Of a stretch of DNA of 7,741 nucleotides, positions 1 to 6,895 are shown one piece after another. The notes under the pieces are model-generated. The model ran no database searches, was not told the origin of the DNA, and saw only the letters and a list, made by a program, of their open reading frames with translations. How positions within the stretch are numbered: position 1 is the first letter of the stretch; each line of letters begins with the position of its first letter. This DNA comes from Candidatus Anoxychlamydiales bacterium. GTDB lineage: Bacteria > Chlamydiota > Chlamydiia > Chlamydiales > SM23-39. The stretch lies in NCBI GenBank assembly GCA_011064905.1, contig JAAKFW010000066.1:1-7741 (forward strand), read 5' to 3'. The position numbers were made by a program, and so were the translations under genes.

Positions 1-1
1 A

Positions 2-76
2 GGATTAGTAGCTTATTCTCATCAAAATAAAAAACCATCCATAAAATTTGAAAATGAGTTAACTGTTGCATGTTAA
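2..76 (+). CDS. Possible 3' end of an upstream gene (partial)
   Basis: The frame starting at base 2 is open for 24 codons to a TAA at 74-76 and reads as a plausible C-terminus (GLVAYSHQ...ENELTVAC). The other two plus frames stop early, at 28-30 and almost at once. If real, it converges on the ankyrin gene with only 4 bases between the two stop codons. I do not recognise the product. It does not resemble the C-terminus of YchF, the gene upstream of cdsU in Chlamydia. An open stretch this short could be chance, so the call rests on frame openness and codon appearance only. Confidence 0.4.
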   Translation, partial: GLVAYSHQNKKPSIKFENELTVAC

Positions 77-80
77 AAAA

Positions 81-2255
81 CTAGCAACTCAGGTTATTAA
101 CTTTTTGTAAATCTAAATTATCTTTAGCTTTTTGAAGTAGATCTTCATTCTTTTCAATTTCAGGGTTTTTTTTATGAAACCTTTCATATTCATCCAATAT
201 ATACCATTTAGCATATTCTTTAAAATGTTCCATGATCTCATGCACAGCATCTACATGTTCTACAATTTTTGAAATCTTTTCATTTTGTAAGTATTTTCGA
301 TGTTTTAGAAAATAATCAAGTCCAATTAAAGCCTCTAAGCCTGTCTCTTGACTTTCCCAAACACAATTTCTAGTATCTTGATCGTTATTTATAAGCAAAG
401 ATAGCACATCGCATATCCAATCTTTTTTACCTTGAAACGCGCTTGGCAGTCTCTTGTAAAGTAAGTCATCTGATTCTTCTTCTGTTTTTAAAACAGCTAA
501 TTCTTCGATTACTTTTTCTATGTTTGGAGCTTCTCTATTTATTTTATGTACTTCAATCTGATTTGCATCAGATGGACGTGCGCCTTTATTGGCAATGATA
601 AGATAATTATCTGAAAAAATAATATCAATTGCGTGGGCGCTTCTTTCTTCTTGCCATCCTCCATGAATAATAAAACTTTCATTAGTGTTTTTAATTTTAT
701 CTATATCAATAACTTGTGAATCACTATTTTTATCTAATAGAGGAACACTTTTTTTGAATGCAGATAAAATATCTTCAGTATCAATGTTTTTTTTATATTC
801 GGAAAATTTTGAAAAAAAAGCATCTGTAATATTGTAAATAGTATTATCCAGCATGTTAATTTGATATGCATCTTGAGCAATTCCATTAAGCCTACACCTA
901 AAATCTAAATATTTAGTCTCTTTAAATTCAAAAATATGTCCTAATAATAATTGCAACATTAACTCTTCTTTTAAAATCATTTGATCATATTCATAAATTT
1001 CAAACTCTGATACTAAAAACATAATATGTTTTAAATGTAAAAGATGAAATCCCAAAGACTTTCCAGCTCCAGCTTTATATAATAAATTAAAAATCGTCTT
1101 ATTTTCCCTTAATACAGCAATCCAAATAGGAGGCATATCATCTACATTTTTATAATCGACATCTACCCCATCATTAATTAAATCTCTCACATCTTTATCA
1201 TTATCATTTTGTATAGCTTCATAAAGCTTTATGGCTTTGCGATCTTGATCACTAATTTCAGCTACAAGTTCTATAATTGCATAAATTATATCTAAATCGG
1301 CTATATTCATCGCTTTTTTTAACGGTGTAATAAAATTATCACTTACATGATTGATATTAGCCCCAGCTTCAACAAGCTTTTTAATTGAATCTAATTTTTT
1401 ATGATGTATAGCTACTAGAAGAGGAGTGTTTTTAGCTTCAGAAATTTGAGTTATAGAATGATATCCTTCCAAATCCTTTTGTTCGTTAATACTCATATGT
1501 TTTAACGCCTCATCTCTTTTTACTAACCCTGTTGAAATCTCCCTATCAGTTGTTAAATCCCAATTAACATTCGCTCCGAGTAATATAAATTCATTCATCA
1601 TATCTACATCACTTTGTTCAATAGCATGAATAATGGGAGGTTTACCAAAAATACTTTTGTTAACATTAACTCCAAATTTAATTATGAATTTAACTCTATC
1701 TTTATATCCGGTTCTTATAGCATCGTAAAGACAACCATCCGCTACTGCTCCAGCATCCACTAGTAATTTAAATATCCCCCAATGTTCTTTTCTAACAGCT
1801 ACAAAAAGAGCTTCTTCTCCCCAATTCTGTATATCAATCCTCTCCTCTAATAATTTTGAAACACCCATTAAATCATTTTGTTTAATAGCTTCAAATAGCT
1901 TATTTTTTAGTGTTTGTCTAGGAAAAATGAATTGATATACATAATCGTAAGTAGTTGACGCGAGATTTGAAACAGAGCTTACCCAACTTTTTTTTTCATC
2001 AAAGCTCGATTCAAATGCGTAGTAAATATCGCAATCTTTAACATCTCTATCATAGAAATAATCAAATGATTGATTCCCTTCAAAATAAGATGAATCATAA
2101 AAAGACAAATTTTTATAATCACAAAAGCTTTGATTGTCCGATATAATCGTCGTTTTATCATATGCATTGTTAAAAGGCAAACCTTGAGAGGCTTGAGGAT
2201 TGCCTAAAAGAAGATAGCTATAAACAGCTGATTTTAAGATTTTTGAAAAACTCAT
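81..2255 (-). CDS. Ankyrin-repeat protein with possible C-terminal papain-like domain; candidate T3S effector
   Basis: The product is 724 residues. The ATG is supported by AAGGA four bases upstream. Residues 1-25 include a short hydrophobic stretch (AVYSYLLLG) that could be a weak signal peptide or a serine-containing T3S leader. Residues 28-110 are rich in Tyr, Phe, Asp and Ser and contain NQSF twice. About eight ankyrin repeats follow: near 116-144, 147-172, 174-203, 205-231, then, after an insert at 232-275, 276-304, 309-337, 342-369 and 374-400. The clearest are HAIEQSD..MMNEFILLGANVN and TPLLVAIHHKKLDSIKKLVEAGANIN. Residues 400-520 have no fold I recognise. Residues 525-660 hold H541-A...N556-x-G followed by Q626-x4-C631-x-W, resembling papain catalytic elements in swapped order. 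The last 60 residues are charged and helical. Ankyrin proteins in intracellular bacteria are often host-directed, and this gene sits divergent from a T3S operon, so an effector role is inferred. The ankyrin call is firm; the protease call is tentative. Confidence 0.85.
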   Translation of the reverse strand: MSFSKILKSAVYSYLLLGNPQASQGLPFNNAYDKTTIISDNQSFCDYKNLSFYDSSYFEGNQSFDYFYDRDVKDCDIYYAFESSFDEKKSWVSSVSNLASTTYDYVYQFIFPRQTLKNKLFEAIKQNDLMGVSKLLEERIDIQNWGEEALFVAVRKEHWGIFKLLVDAGAVADGCLYDAIRTGYKDRVKFIIKFGVNVNKSIFGKPPIIHAIEQSDVDMMNEFILLGANVNWDLTTDREISTGLVKRDEALKHMSINEQKDLEGYHSITQISEAKNTPLLVAIHHKKLDSIKKLVEAGANINHVSDNFITPLKKAMNIADLDIIYAIIELVAEISDQDRKAIKLYEAIQNDNDKDVRDLINDGVDVDYKNVDDMPPIWIAVLRENKTIFNLLYKAGAGKSLGFHLLHLKHIMFLVSEFEIYEYDQMILKEELMLQLLLGHIFEFKETKYLDFRCRLNGIAQDAYQINMLDNTIYNITDAFFSKFSEYKKNIDTEDILSAFKKSVPLLDKNSDSQVIDIDKIKNTNESFIIHGGWQEERSAHAIDIIFSDNYLIIANKGARPSDANQIEVHKINREAPNIEKVIEELAVLKTEEESDDLLYKRLPSAFQGKKDWICDVLSLLINNDQDTRNCVWESQETGLEALIGLDYFLKHRKYLQNEKISKIVEHVDAVHEIMEHFKEYAKWYILDEYERFHKKNPEIEKNEDLLQKAKDNLDLQKVNNLSC
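276..683 (-). other. Candidate permuted papain-like cysteine peptidase region within the ankyrin protein
   Basis: This covers residues about 525-660 of the ankyrin protein. What is visible: HGGW at 531-534, then HA at 541-542, an alternating hydrophobic stretch, NYLIIAN ending at N556, and KG. Further on come Q626, four residues, then C631-V-W-E-S. In papain the order is Gln19, Cys25-Trp26, His159-Ala and Asn175 in an N-Y-I-L-I-K-N-S-W-G context. The His-to-Asn distance is 15 here and 16 in papain, and Gln-to-Cys is 5 here and 6 in papain. The order His/Asn before Gln/Cys implies circular permutation, as seen in some other bacterial and LRAT/NlpC-type papain-fold families. Activity and fold are inferences from these few residues. 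Confidence 0.4.
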
Positions 2256-2257
2256 TT

Positions 2258-2262
2258 TATCC
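2258..2262 (-). promoter_or_regulatory. Ribosome binding site of the ankyrin gene
   Basis: Read on the minus strand the leader is CTAAGGATAAA directly before ATG. AAGGA-like pairing to the 16S 3' end lies 4-5 bases from the start codon and supports the ATG at 2255-2253. Confidence 0.55.
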
Positions 2263-2294
2263 TTAGATATTTTATTATCATTAACTTACCAATT

Positions 2295-2323
2295 ATTATA
2301 ACATTTTAATTATTAATTATAAA
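2295..2323 (-). promoter_or_regulatory. Candidate sigma66/sigma70-type promoter for the ankyrin gene
   Basis: On the minus strand a perfect TATAAT (2300 down to 2295) lies 17 bases after TTTATA (2323 down to 2318), which matches four of six bases of TTGACA. Transcription would begin near 2288, giving a leader of about 33 bases that includes the AAGGA ribosome site. The region is so AT-rich that chance matches are expected, so this is only a candidate. Confidence 0.35.
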
Positions 2324-2551
2324 TAACTAAAAAAAACACATAATTACTATAAAACTAAAGGCTTATATTAAAATATTTACTTGATAAAATTTTTACTTTA
2401 CAACTGATCTTAAAAATATTGAGAAAACCCTCCATTGAGCAGAATTAGTTTTTCTATAAAAATCAAATCTATTATAGTTAAAAAGAGGCTACAAAAAAAA
2501 AGCTTAAGCTAAAATAAATATAGATAAAAGAAGATAAAACAAAGTTAATAA

Positions 2552-3625
2552 ATGGCAGAAAAAACCGAAAAGGCAACGCCTAAGAAACTAAGAGATGCTA
2601 GAAAGAAAGGACAGGTAGCAAAATCTCAAGATTTCCCATCGGCATTTACATTTGCAACATCTATTTTTGGGGTAATAGCAGCTGGTTCATATTTATATAA
2701 AAATTTAGCTAGCTACATTATTACTACCCTCAAAGCTATTGGAACAAATATCGACCTTCAAAACAGAGCTGGAGCTTATTTAACAGAAGCGATAACTGTT
2801 ATAATGATGTGTAGTTTTCCGATTGTAGTTATTGTGGCAATTGTTGGTATTTTCGCTAACTTTTTAATTGTTGGACCCATGTTTTCTTTTCAAGCGATGA
2901 AATTTGACTTAAAAAAGTTAAACCCTATTGATGGAATCAAGCAGAAGTTCAAACTTAAAGTTTTAGTAGAACTAATAAAATCGGTTCTAAAAATAACTGG
3001 CGCTGCATTAATTATTTTTTTTGTTATTAAAGGCATGCTACCTCAAGTTATTTTTTCTGTAAAATTTCCGATTATTGGAAGTTTGACTATCATGGCTGCT
3101 TTTTTAAAAAAAGTTGCAATTCAAGTTGGAATATTTTTTTTGCTCATTGCTATTTTTGATTTAGCTTTTCAGAAAAAGCAGTTTGCGAAGGAAATGATGA
3201 TGGAAAAGTTTGAAATAAAACAAGAATATAAAGATACTGAAGGAGATCCACAGCTTAAAGGGAAAAGACGAGAGCTTTCTAGAGAGATTGCTTATTCAGA
3301 GGGTCCTTCTGCTGCAAAAAGAGCTAGAGCAATTATTACAAATCCAACACATATTGCAGTAGCTTTGGGTTTCGAAGAAGAAAAGGATCCAGTTCCCTCC
3401 ATACTTGTTATGGGAAAAGGACCAATAGCTGAAAAAATTATAAAAATAGGGATTGAAAATCATATACCTGTTATGAGAAATGTAGCGTTAGCAAGAGAAC
3501 TTTTTAATATTGGAAATATTGGAGATTATATTCCAAAAGATGTGTACAAATCTGTTGCTGAAGTATTAAAATGGTTAGAAACTATGGAAGAAATGCCAGA
3601 CGTTAATGTAGGAATTTTTCAATGA
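2552..3625 (+). CDS. sctU: Type III secretion export apparatus switch protein SctU (YscU/CdsU/FlhB family)
   Basis: SctU sits in the inner membrane at the base of the injectisome and switches export from early to later substrates after cleaving itself. The 357-residue product has the expected length. The start MAEKTEKATPKKLRDARKKG is the conserved family opening, and a TAA (2549-2551) lies in frame directly before the ATG, fixing the start. No strong Shine-Dalgarno is seen. Four hydrophobic segments lie near 31-49, 80-108, 137-160 and 185-206, with the cytoplasmic-loop motif NPIDGIKQKFK at 124-134. The cytosolic domain follows, with KKQFAKEMMMEKFEIKQEYKD and the autocleavage motif N264-P265-T266-H267 (bases 3341-3352) intact, so normal Asn-Pro self-cleavage is expected. 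The 3' end overlaps sctV by 4 bases. Chlamydial cdsU occupies the same place. Family assignment is certain; its specificity to T3S rather than the flagellum follows from the neighbours. Confidence 0.97.
   Translation: MAEKTEKATPKKLRDARKKGQVAKSQDFPSAFTFATSIFGVIAAGSYLYKNLASYIITTLKAIGTNIDLQNRAGAYLTEAITVIMMCSFPIVVIVAIVGIFANFLIVGPMFSFQAMKFDLKKLNPIDGIKQKFKLKVLVELIKSVLKITGAALIIFFVIKGMLPQVIFSVKFPIIGSLTIMAAFLKKVAIQVGIFFLLIAIFDLAFQKKQFAKEMMMEKFEIKQEYKDTEGDPQLKGKRRELSREIAYSEGPSAAKRARAIITNPTHIAVALGFEEEKDPVPSILVMGKGPIAEKIIKIGIENHIPVMRNVALARELFNIGNIGDYIPKDVYKSVAEVLKWLETMEEMPDVNVGIFQ
3341..3352 (+). other. SctU autoproteolysis motif NPTH
   Basis: Codons AAT CCA ACA CAT encode Asn264-Pro-Thr-His. In this family cleavage occurs between Asn and Pro by Asn cyclisation. 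All four residues are canonical here. Confidence 0.93.
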
Positions 3626-5745
3626 GTACTGTTTTAAATAATTTAGTGGGGTATCTAGGAAGCGCCAAAATGCTTAGCACCATTAGAAAATCAAGCGATC
3701 TCATTTTAGCTCTTTTTGTAATTAGCATTATAATGATGCTTATTTTTCCAGTCTCTCCTCACGTCATCGATGTTTTAATTGCTGTTAATTTAACTGCATC
3801 TATAACGATACTTTTTGTCTCATTATATATTCAAAAAGCTGTGCACCTATCAGTTTTTCCATCGCTTTTATTATTAACAACTCTATATAGATTAGGCGTA
3901 AATATTTCATCAACTCGTCAAATTCTTTTGCATGCAAATGCTGGAGAGATCATTTTTGCTTTTGGTGATTTTGTAGTTGGAGGTAACTACGTTGTTGGTG
4001 GCGTTATATTTTTAATTATCACAGTTGTTCAATTCATAGTTGTTGTAAAAGGATCGGAAAGAGTATCTGAAGTTGCAGCAAGATTTACATTAGATGCTAT
4101 GCCAGGAAAGCAGATGAGTATTGACGCTGATTTAAGATCCGGAATTATCGATACTAGTCAAGCAAGGATGCTACGTTTATCTTTAAATAAAGAGTCTCAC
4201 TTATATGGCGCTATGGATGGTGCGATGAAGTTCATTAAGGGAGATGCAATAGCTGGCATTGTGATAACTATTATTAATATTATTGGAGGTCTTATCATTG
4301 GAGTTGCAATGAGAGGCTTACCAATCGCTGAGGCAGCTAAGATATATGCTCTTTTATCCATTGGAGATGGTTTAGTCTCTCAGATTCCATCTATTATGAT
4401 AGCGATTGCATCCGGTATCGTAACAACTAGAGTATCATCTGAAAAAAAAGACTCTCATCTTGGTGGAGATATCGCAGAACAAATGCTTGCTCAACCAAAA
4501 GCTTTTATGATTGGCTCTGGTATGCTTTTTTTAATGGCTTGGATACCAGGGTTTCCTGCCACTCCTTTTTTAATGATAGCTTTATTAATGGGTTCAATTG
4601 GCGGTGGTATTTTTATAACCAAGAAAAAAGCAAAAACGAAATTAGCAACTGGAGTTGGGACTGTTGAAGATGTAGAAGGACATGCTGTAGTATCTGGTGG
4701 ATCAGAGGATTATGCTTTAACTCTTCCTGTAATTTTAGAACTTGGAAAAGATGTATCGGGATTAATAAAAAAAGACAAACAAGGCCTCACTTTTATCGAT
4801 AAGATGATTCCAAAAATGAGACATGCTCTTTATCAAGATTTAGGAGTGCGTTTTCCGGGAGTTCATATTAGAACAGACTCCCCTACTTTAGCAGGAGATG
4901 AGTATCTAATTTATTTAAATGAAGTACCGATGTTAAAGGGAAAAGTTTTAATGAATTATGTTTTAACAAATGAGACTGAAGAAACTCTTAAAAGATATAA
5001 TCTACCTTATACAAAAACGAAAAGCATTCTAGGCCTTCCAACTATTTGGGTAGAAGAAAAACACAAAGAAGTTTTAGAAAAAGCAAAAATTAGATTCTGG
5101 TCACTATTAGAGGTGATAATTCTACATCTATCTAAATTTTACCGTCAATACTCCTCTGAATTCATCGGTATACAAGAGATAAGAGCTATCTTAGAATTTA
5201 TTGAAAAATCATATCCAGATCTGATTAAAGAAGTAACCAGATTAGTTCCCCTACAAAAATTAACAGATATATTTAAAAGACTAGTGCAAGAGCAAGTATC
5301 TATTAAAGATTTAAGAACAATTTTAGAAGCTTTATCTGAGTGGGCTCAAACAGAAAAAGATGTGGTACTTCTCACTGAATATGTTAGATCTTCATTAAAA
5401 CGCTATATCTCTTATAAGTACTCTCTAGGTCAAACAGTTTTATCTGTTTACCTTTTAGATCCTGAAATTGAAGATATGGTAAGAGGCTCAATTAAACAGA
5501 CCTCTGCCGGATCTTATTTAGCTTTAGATCCTGATTCAGTTCAAATGATCTTGCATGCTATGAGATCTACTATTGTACCAACTCCGCCAGGAGGACAACC
5601 ACCGGTTCTTTTAACTGCTATAGATGTTAGAAGATTTGTAAGAAAATTAATTGAAGGAGAGTTTCCTGATCTTCCTGTTGTATCATATCAAGAGATCGTA
5701 CCGGAAGTTCGCATTCAACCACTTGGAAGAATACAACTAACTTAA
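3622..5745 (+). CDS. sctV: Type III secretion export gate protein SctV (LcrD/CdsV/FlhA family)
   Basis: SctV forms the export gate: an N-terminal membrane domain with about eight helices and a C-terminal cytosolic domain that assembles as a nonameric ring receiving chaperone-substrate complexes. The 707-residue product has family length. Visible landmarks are KSSDLILALFV near 23-33; SVFPSLLLLTTLYRLGVNIS at 77-96; FGDFVVGGNYVVG at 114-126; the FHIPEP-type loop with ERVSEVAARFTLDAMPGKQM at 146-165 and IDADLRSGIID; YGAMDGAMKFIKGDAIAGI at 195-213; SIGDGLVSQIPS at 246-257; and GIVTTRVSS at 265-273. Membrane segments end near 333, a linker follows, and the cytosolic domain spans about 365-707 with PTPPGGQPPVLL near 653-664. 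The start overlaps the sctU stop as ATGA, with TAGGA eight bases upstream. In the membrane loop, residues 181-188 read ARMLRLSL, where I recall a more basic ARxRR in relatives. Confidence 0.97.
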   Translation: MSTVLNNLVGYLGSAKMLSTIRKSSDLILALFVISIIMMLIFPVSPHVIDVLIAVNLTASITILFVSLYIQKAVHLSVFPSLLLLTTLYRLGVNISSTRQILLHANAGEIIFAFGDFVVGGNYVVGGVIFLIITVVQFIVVVKGSERVSEVAARFTLDAMPGKQMSIDADLRSGIIDTSQARMLRLSLNKESHLYGAMDGAMKFIKGDAIAGIVITIINIIGGLIIGVAMRGLPIAEAAKIYALLSIGDGLVSQIPSIMIAIASGIVTTRVSSEKKDSHLGGDIAEQMLAQPKAFMIGSGMLFLMAWIPGFPATPFLMIALLMGSIGGGIFITKKKAKTKLATGVGTVEDVEGHAVVSGGSEDYALTLPVILELGKDVSGLIKKDKQGLTFIDKMIPKMRHALYQDLGVRFPGVHIRTDSPTLAGDEYLIYLNEVPMLKGKVLMNYVLTNETEETLKRYNLPYTKTKSILGLPTIWVEEKHKEVLEKAKIRFWSLLEVIILHLSKFYRQYSSEFIGIQEIRAILEFIEKSYPDLIKEVTRLVPLQKLTDIFKRLVQEQVSIKDLRTILEALSEWAQTEKDVVLLTEYVRSSLKRYISYKYSLGQTVLSVYLLDPEIEDMVRGSIKQTSAGSYLALDPDSVQMILHAMRSTIVPTPPGGQPPVLLTAIDVRRFVRKLIEGEFPDLPVVSYQEIVPEVRIQPLGRIQLT

Positions 5746-5752
5746 ATAATTT

Positions 5753-6895
5753 ATGAGTGAAATTAATAAACCCGCTAAAATCTCTCAACTGGCCAAAAAG
5801 CAAGCCGTACAAAGAGCAAAAGCGCAGCAGCTATCTAAACTACAGGTAACATCAAAAAGAGCTCTAAAAGCATATCAAGAATCCGGTTTTAATCAAGCTT
5901 CGATGAGACGAGCATTCAAACCATTAGAAGAGCAAAGATTTGGAAAAAAACATGTTTCAAAATCAGGTGCTGCAGATGATGATGTTGAAATTATTGAAGA
6001 AGTCAAAAACGCAGAAGAGCTAGCCTCTAGATTTAATAATAAAAACCAAGAGCTCAAAGAAAAGACTCTACTTATTTTAAGAGATTTAATTAAAGATGAA
6101 GACTCTGTAGAAGATATTTTACAAAAAGTTTTAGATTTTTATCCAGACCCTACCCTAGCAGATGATGCCTTAGAGTTTTTGCTTCAGACGAGTAAAGGAA
6201 ATTTAGCTACAAAAGTACTTCAAGCAAAAGATTTTTTAAACACGAATTACAAAAGAGAAATCATAGCCGGCAGAAACATTAACCTTCAAGCTCAAGTGTT
6301 TTCAAAAGAGGGTCTTGGCACCCCTACTAATTTAAGAGATATGTATAGAGACATCACTGGAAACCCAAGAACAGCTATTACACTTTTCGATGAACTAACT
6401 TCTAAATATACCTATGAGAACATGAAACCGGTGATTAGATTTTTACTACATTCACTTGGCTCTGATTTAAAATCTAAAGGACCTTCGATTACTCGGCCGG
6501 AACTTACAAGACTAATTGAAGATGCTCAAATGCTACAAGCTATTTTAGGGGTTTATAGATTTTTTATTTCTAGAGAGGGCCTAATAAGTTCTCAATTTGA
6601 TCATTTTGGTTTAATTCTACCAAAGATCTTAAATTTCGAGATGCTCTCTAAACTTTTCATAAATCTTTTAAAAGAACGATATGTCACATCGGAAAAAATT
6701 TCTCTACTTGCAAAACATCTTGGAATATCAGAAGAATTCGCAGCGCAAATAATTATTTTTTCTCAAATGAGAGATGCGATAAGAAATACATCGATGAAAT
6801 TATATAAATCCAATAAACATCGACTAGAAGCTTTAGATGCTTTTATTGAAACCCTGGAAGAACTTGAAGAGTATTTAGAAGAAGAGGAAGACTAA
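5753..6895 (+). CDS. sctW: Type III secretion gatekeeper SctW (CopN/YopN-TyeA family)
   Basis: The gatekeeper plugs the export gate until host contact and is then secreted. The 380-residue product matches remembered chlamydial CopN along residues 120-271: EDILQKVLDFYPDPTLADDAL, LLQT, LQAKDFL, IIAGRNINLQAQVF, SLGSDLKSKGPSI and LQAILGVYRFF all have close counterparts. Residues 1-70 are very basic (17 Lys/Arg, 4 Asp/Glu) and probably hold the secretion signal and chaperone-binding region. Residues about 293-380 look like a fused TyeA domain: a LFINLLKERY..SEKISLLAKHLGI helix pair ending in an acidic tail, as TyeA does. It lacks the proline-rich extension of Chlamydia CopN. An in-frame TAA at 5747-5749 makes ATG 5753 the first possible start. 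No Shine-Dalgarno precedes it, so coupling to sctV termination 7 bases upstream is likely. It overlaps the chaperone gene by 1 base. Confidence 0.93.
   Translation: MSEINKPAKISQLAKKQAVQRAKAQQLSKLQVTSKRALKAYQESGFNQASMRRAFKPLEEQRFGKKHVSKSGAADDDVEIIEEVKNAEELASRFNNKNQELKEKTLLILRDLIKDEDSVEDILQKVLDFYPDPTLADDALEFLLQTSKGNLATKVLQAKDFLNTNYKREIIAGRNINLQAQVFSKEGLGTPTNLRDMYRDITGNPRTAITLFDELTSKYTYENMKPVIRFLLHSLGSDLKSKGPSITRPELTRLIEDAQMLQAILGVYRFFISREGLISSQFDHFGLILPKILNFEMLSKLFINLLKERYVTSEKISLLAKHLGISEEFAAQIIIFSQMRDAIRNTSMKLYKSNKHRLEALDAFIETLEELEEYLEEEED
6881..6890 (+). promoter_or_regulatory. Strong ribosome binding site for the chaperone gene
   Basis: GAAGAGGAAG encodes the acidic end of SctW and also offers an AGAGGA Shine-Dalgarno six bases before the chaperone ATG. 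The two genes share the A of TAATG, so the acidic tail codons double as the ribosome site. Confidence 0.65.

Larger units (their letters stand above)
2256..2551. other. AT-rich divergent intergenic region
   Basis: These 296 bases separate the divergent ankyrin gene and sctU. I see no RNA gene and no convincing small ORF. Contents noted: a plausible minus-strand promoter at 2295-2323; isolated promoter-like hexamers on the plus strand (TTGATA at 2381, TTTACA at 2397, TATAGT at 2473, TAAAAT at 2510), none of which pair at 16-18 base spacing; a run of nine A at 2493-2501; and the perfect palindrome AGCTTAAGCT at 2501-2510. The T3S operon promoter should lie here, but I cannot place it. Confidence 0.6.

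Noticed and set aside
65..88. Hairpin GTTGC...GCAAC over the ankyrin stop codon as a terminator
   Set aside because: The stem is only five pairs with a 14-base loop and has no T run directly after it on either strand.
1979..2167. 62-codon minus-strand frame overlapping the start of the ankyrin gene
   Set aside because: It lies in another frame of the same strand within a well-supported gene, has no family features, and is explained by AT-rich composition.
2381..2478. Plus-strand promoter for sctU built from TTGATA, TTTACA, TATAGT or TAAAAT elements
   Set aside because: No -35-like and -10-like pair has 16-18 base spacing; single hexamers are expected by chance in such AT-rich DNA.
4442..4449. 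Eight-A run in sctV as a frameshift or disrupted gene
   Set aside because: The reading frame is intact on both sides with conserved family sequence, so there is no sign of disruption.
5627..5812. 61-codon minus-strand frame across the sctV-sctW junction
   Set aside because: It is antisense to two clearly identified genes and shows no ribosome site or recognisable sequence.
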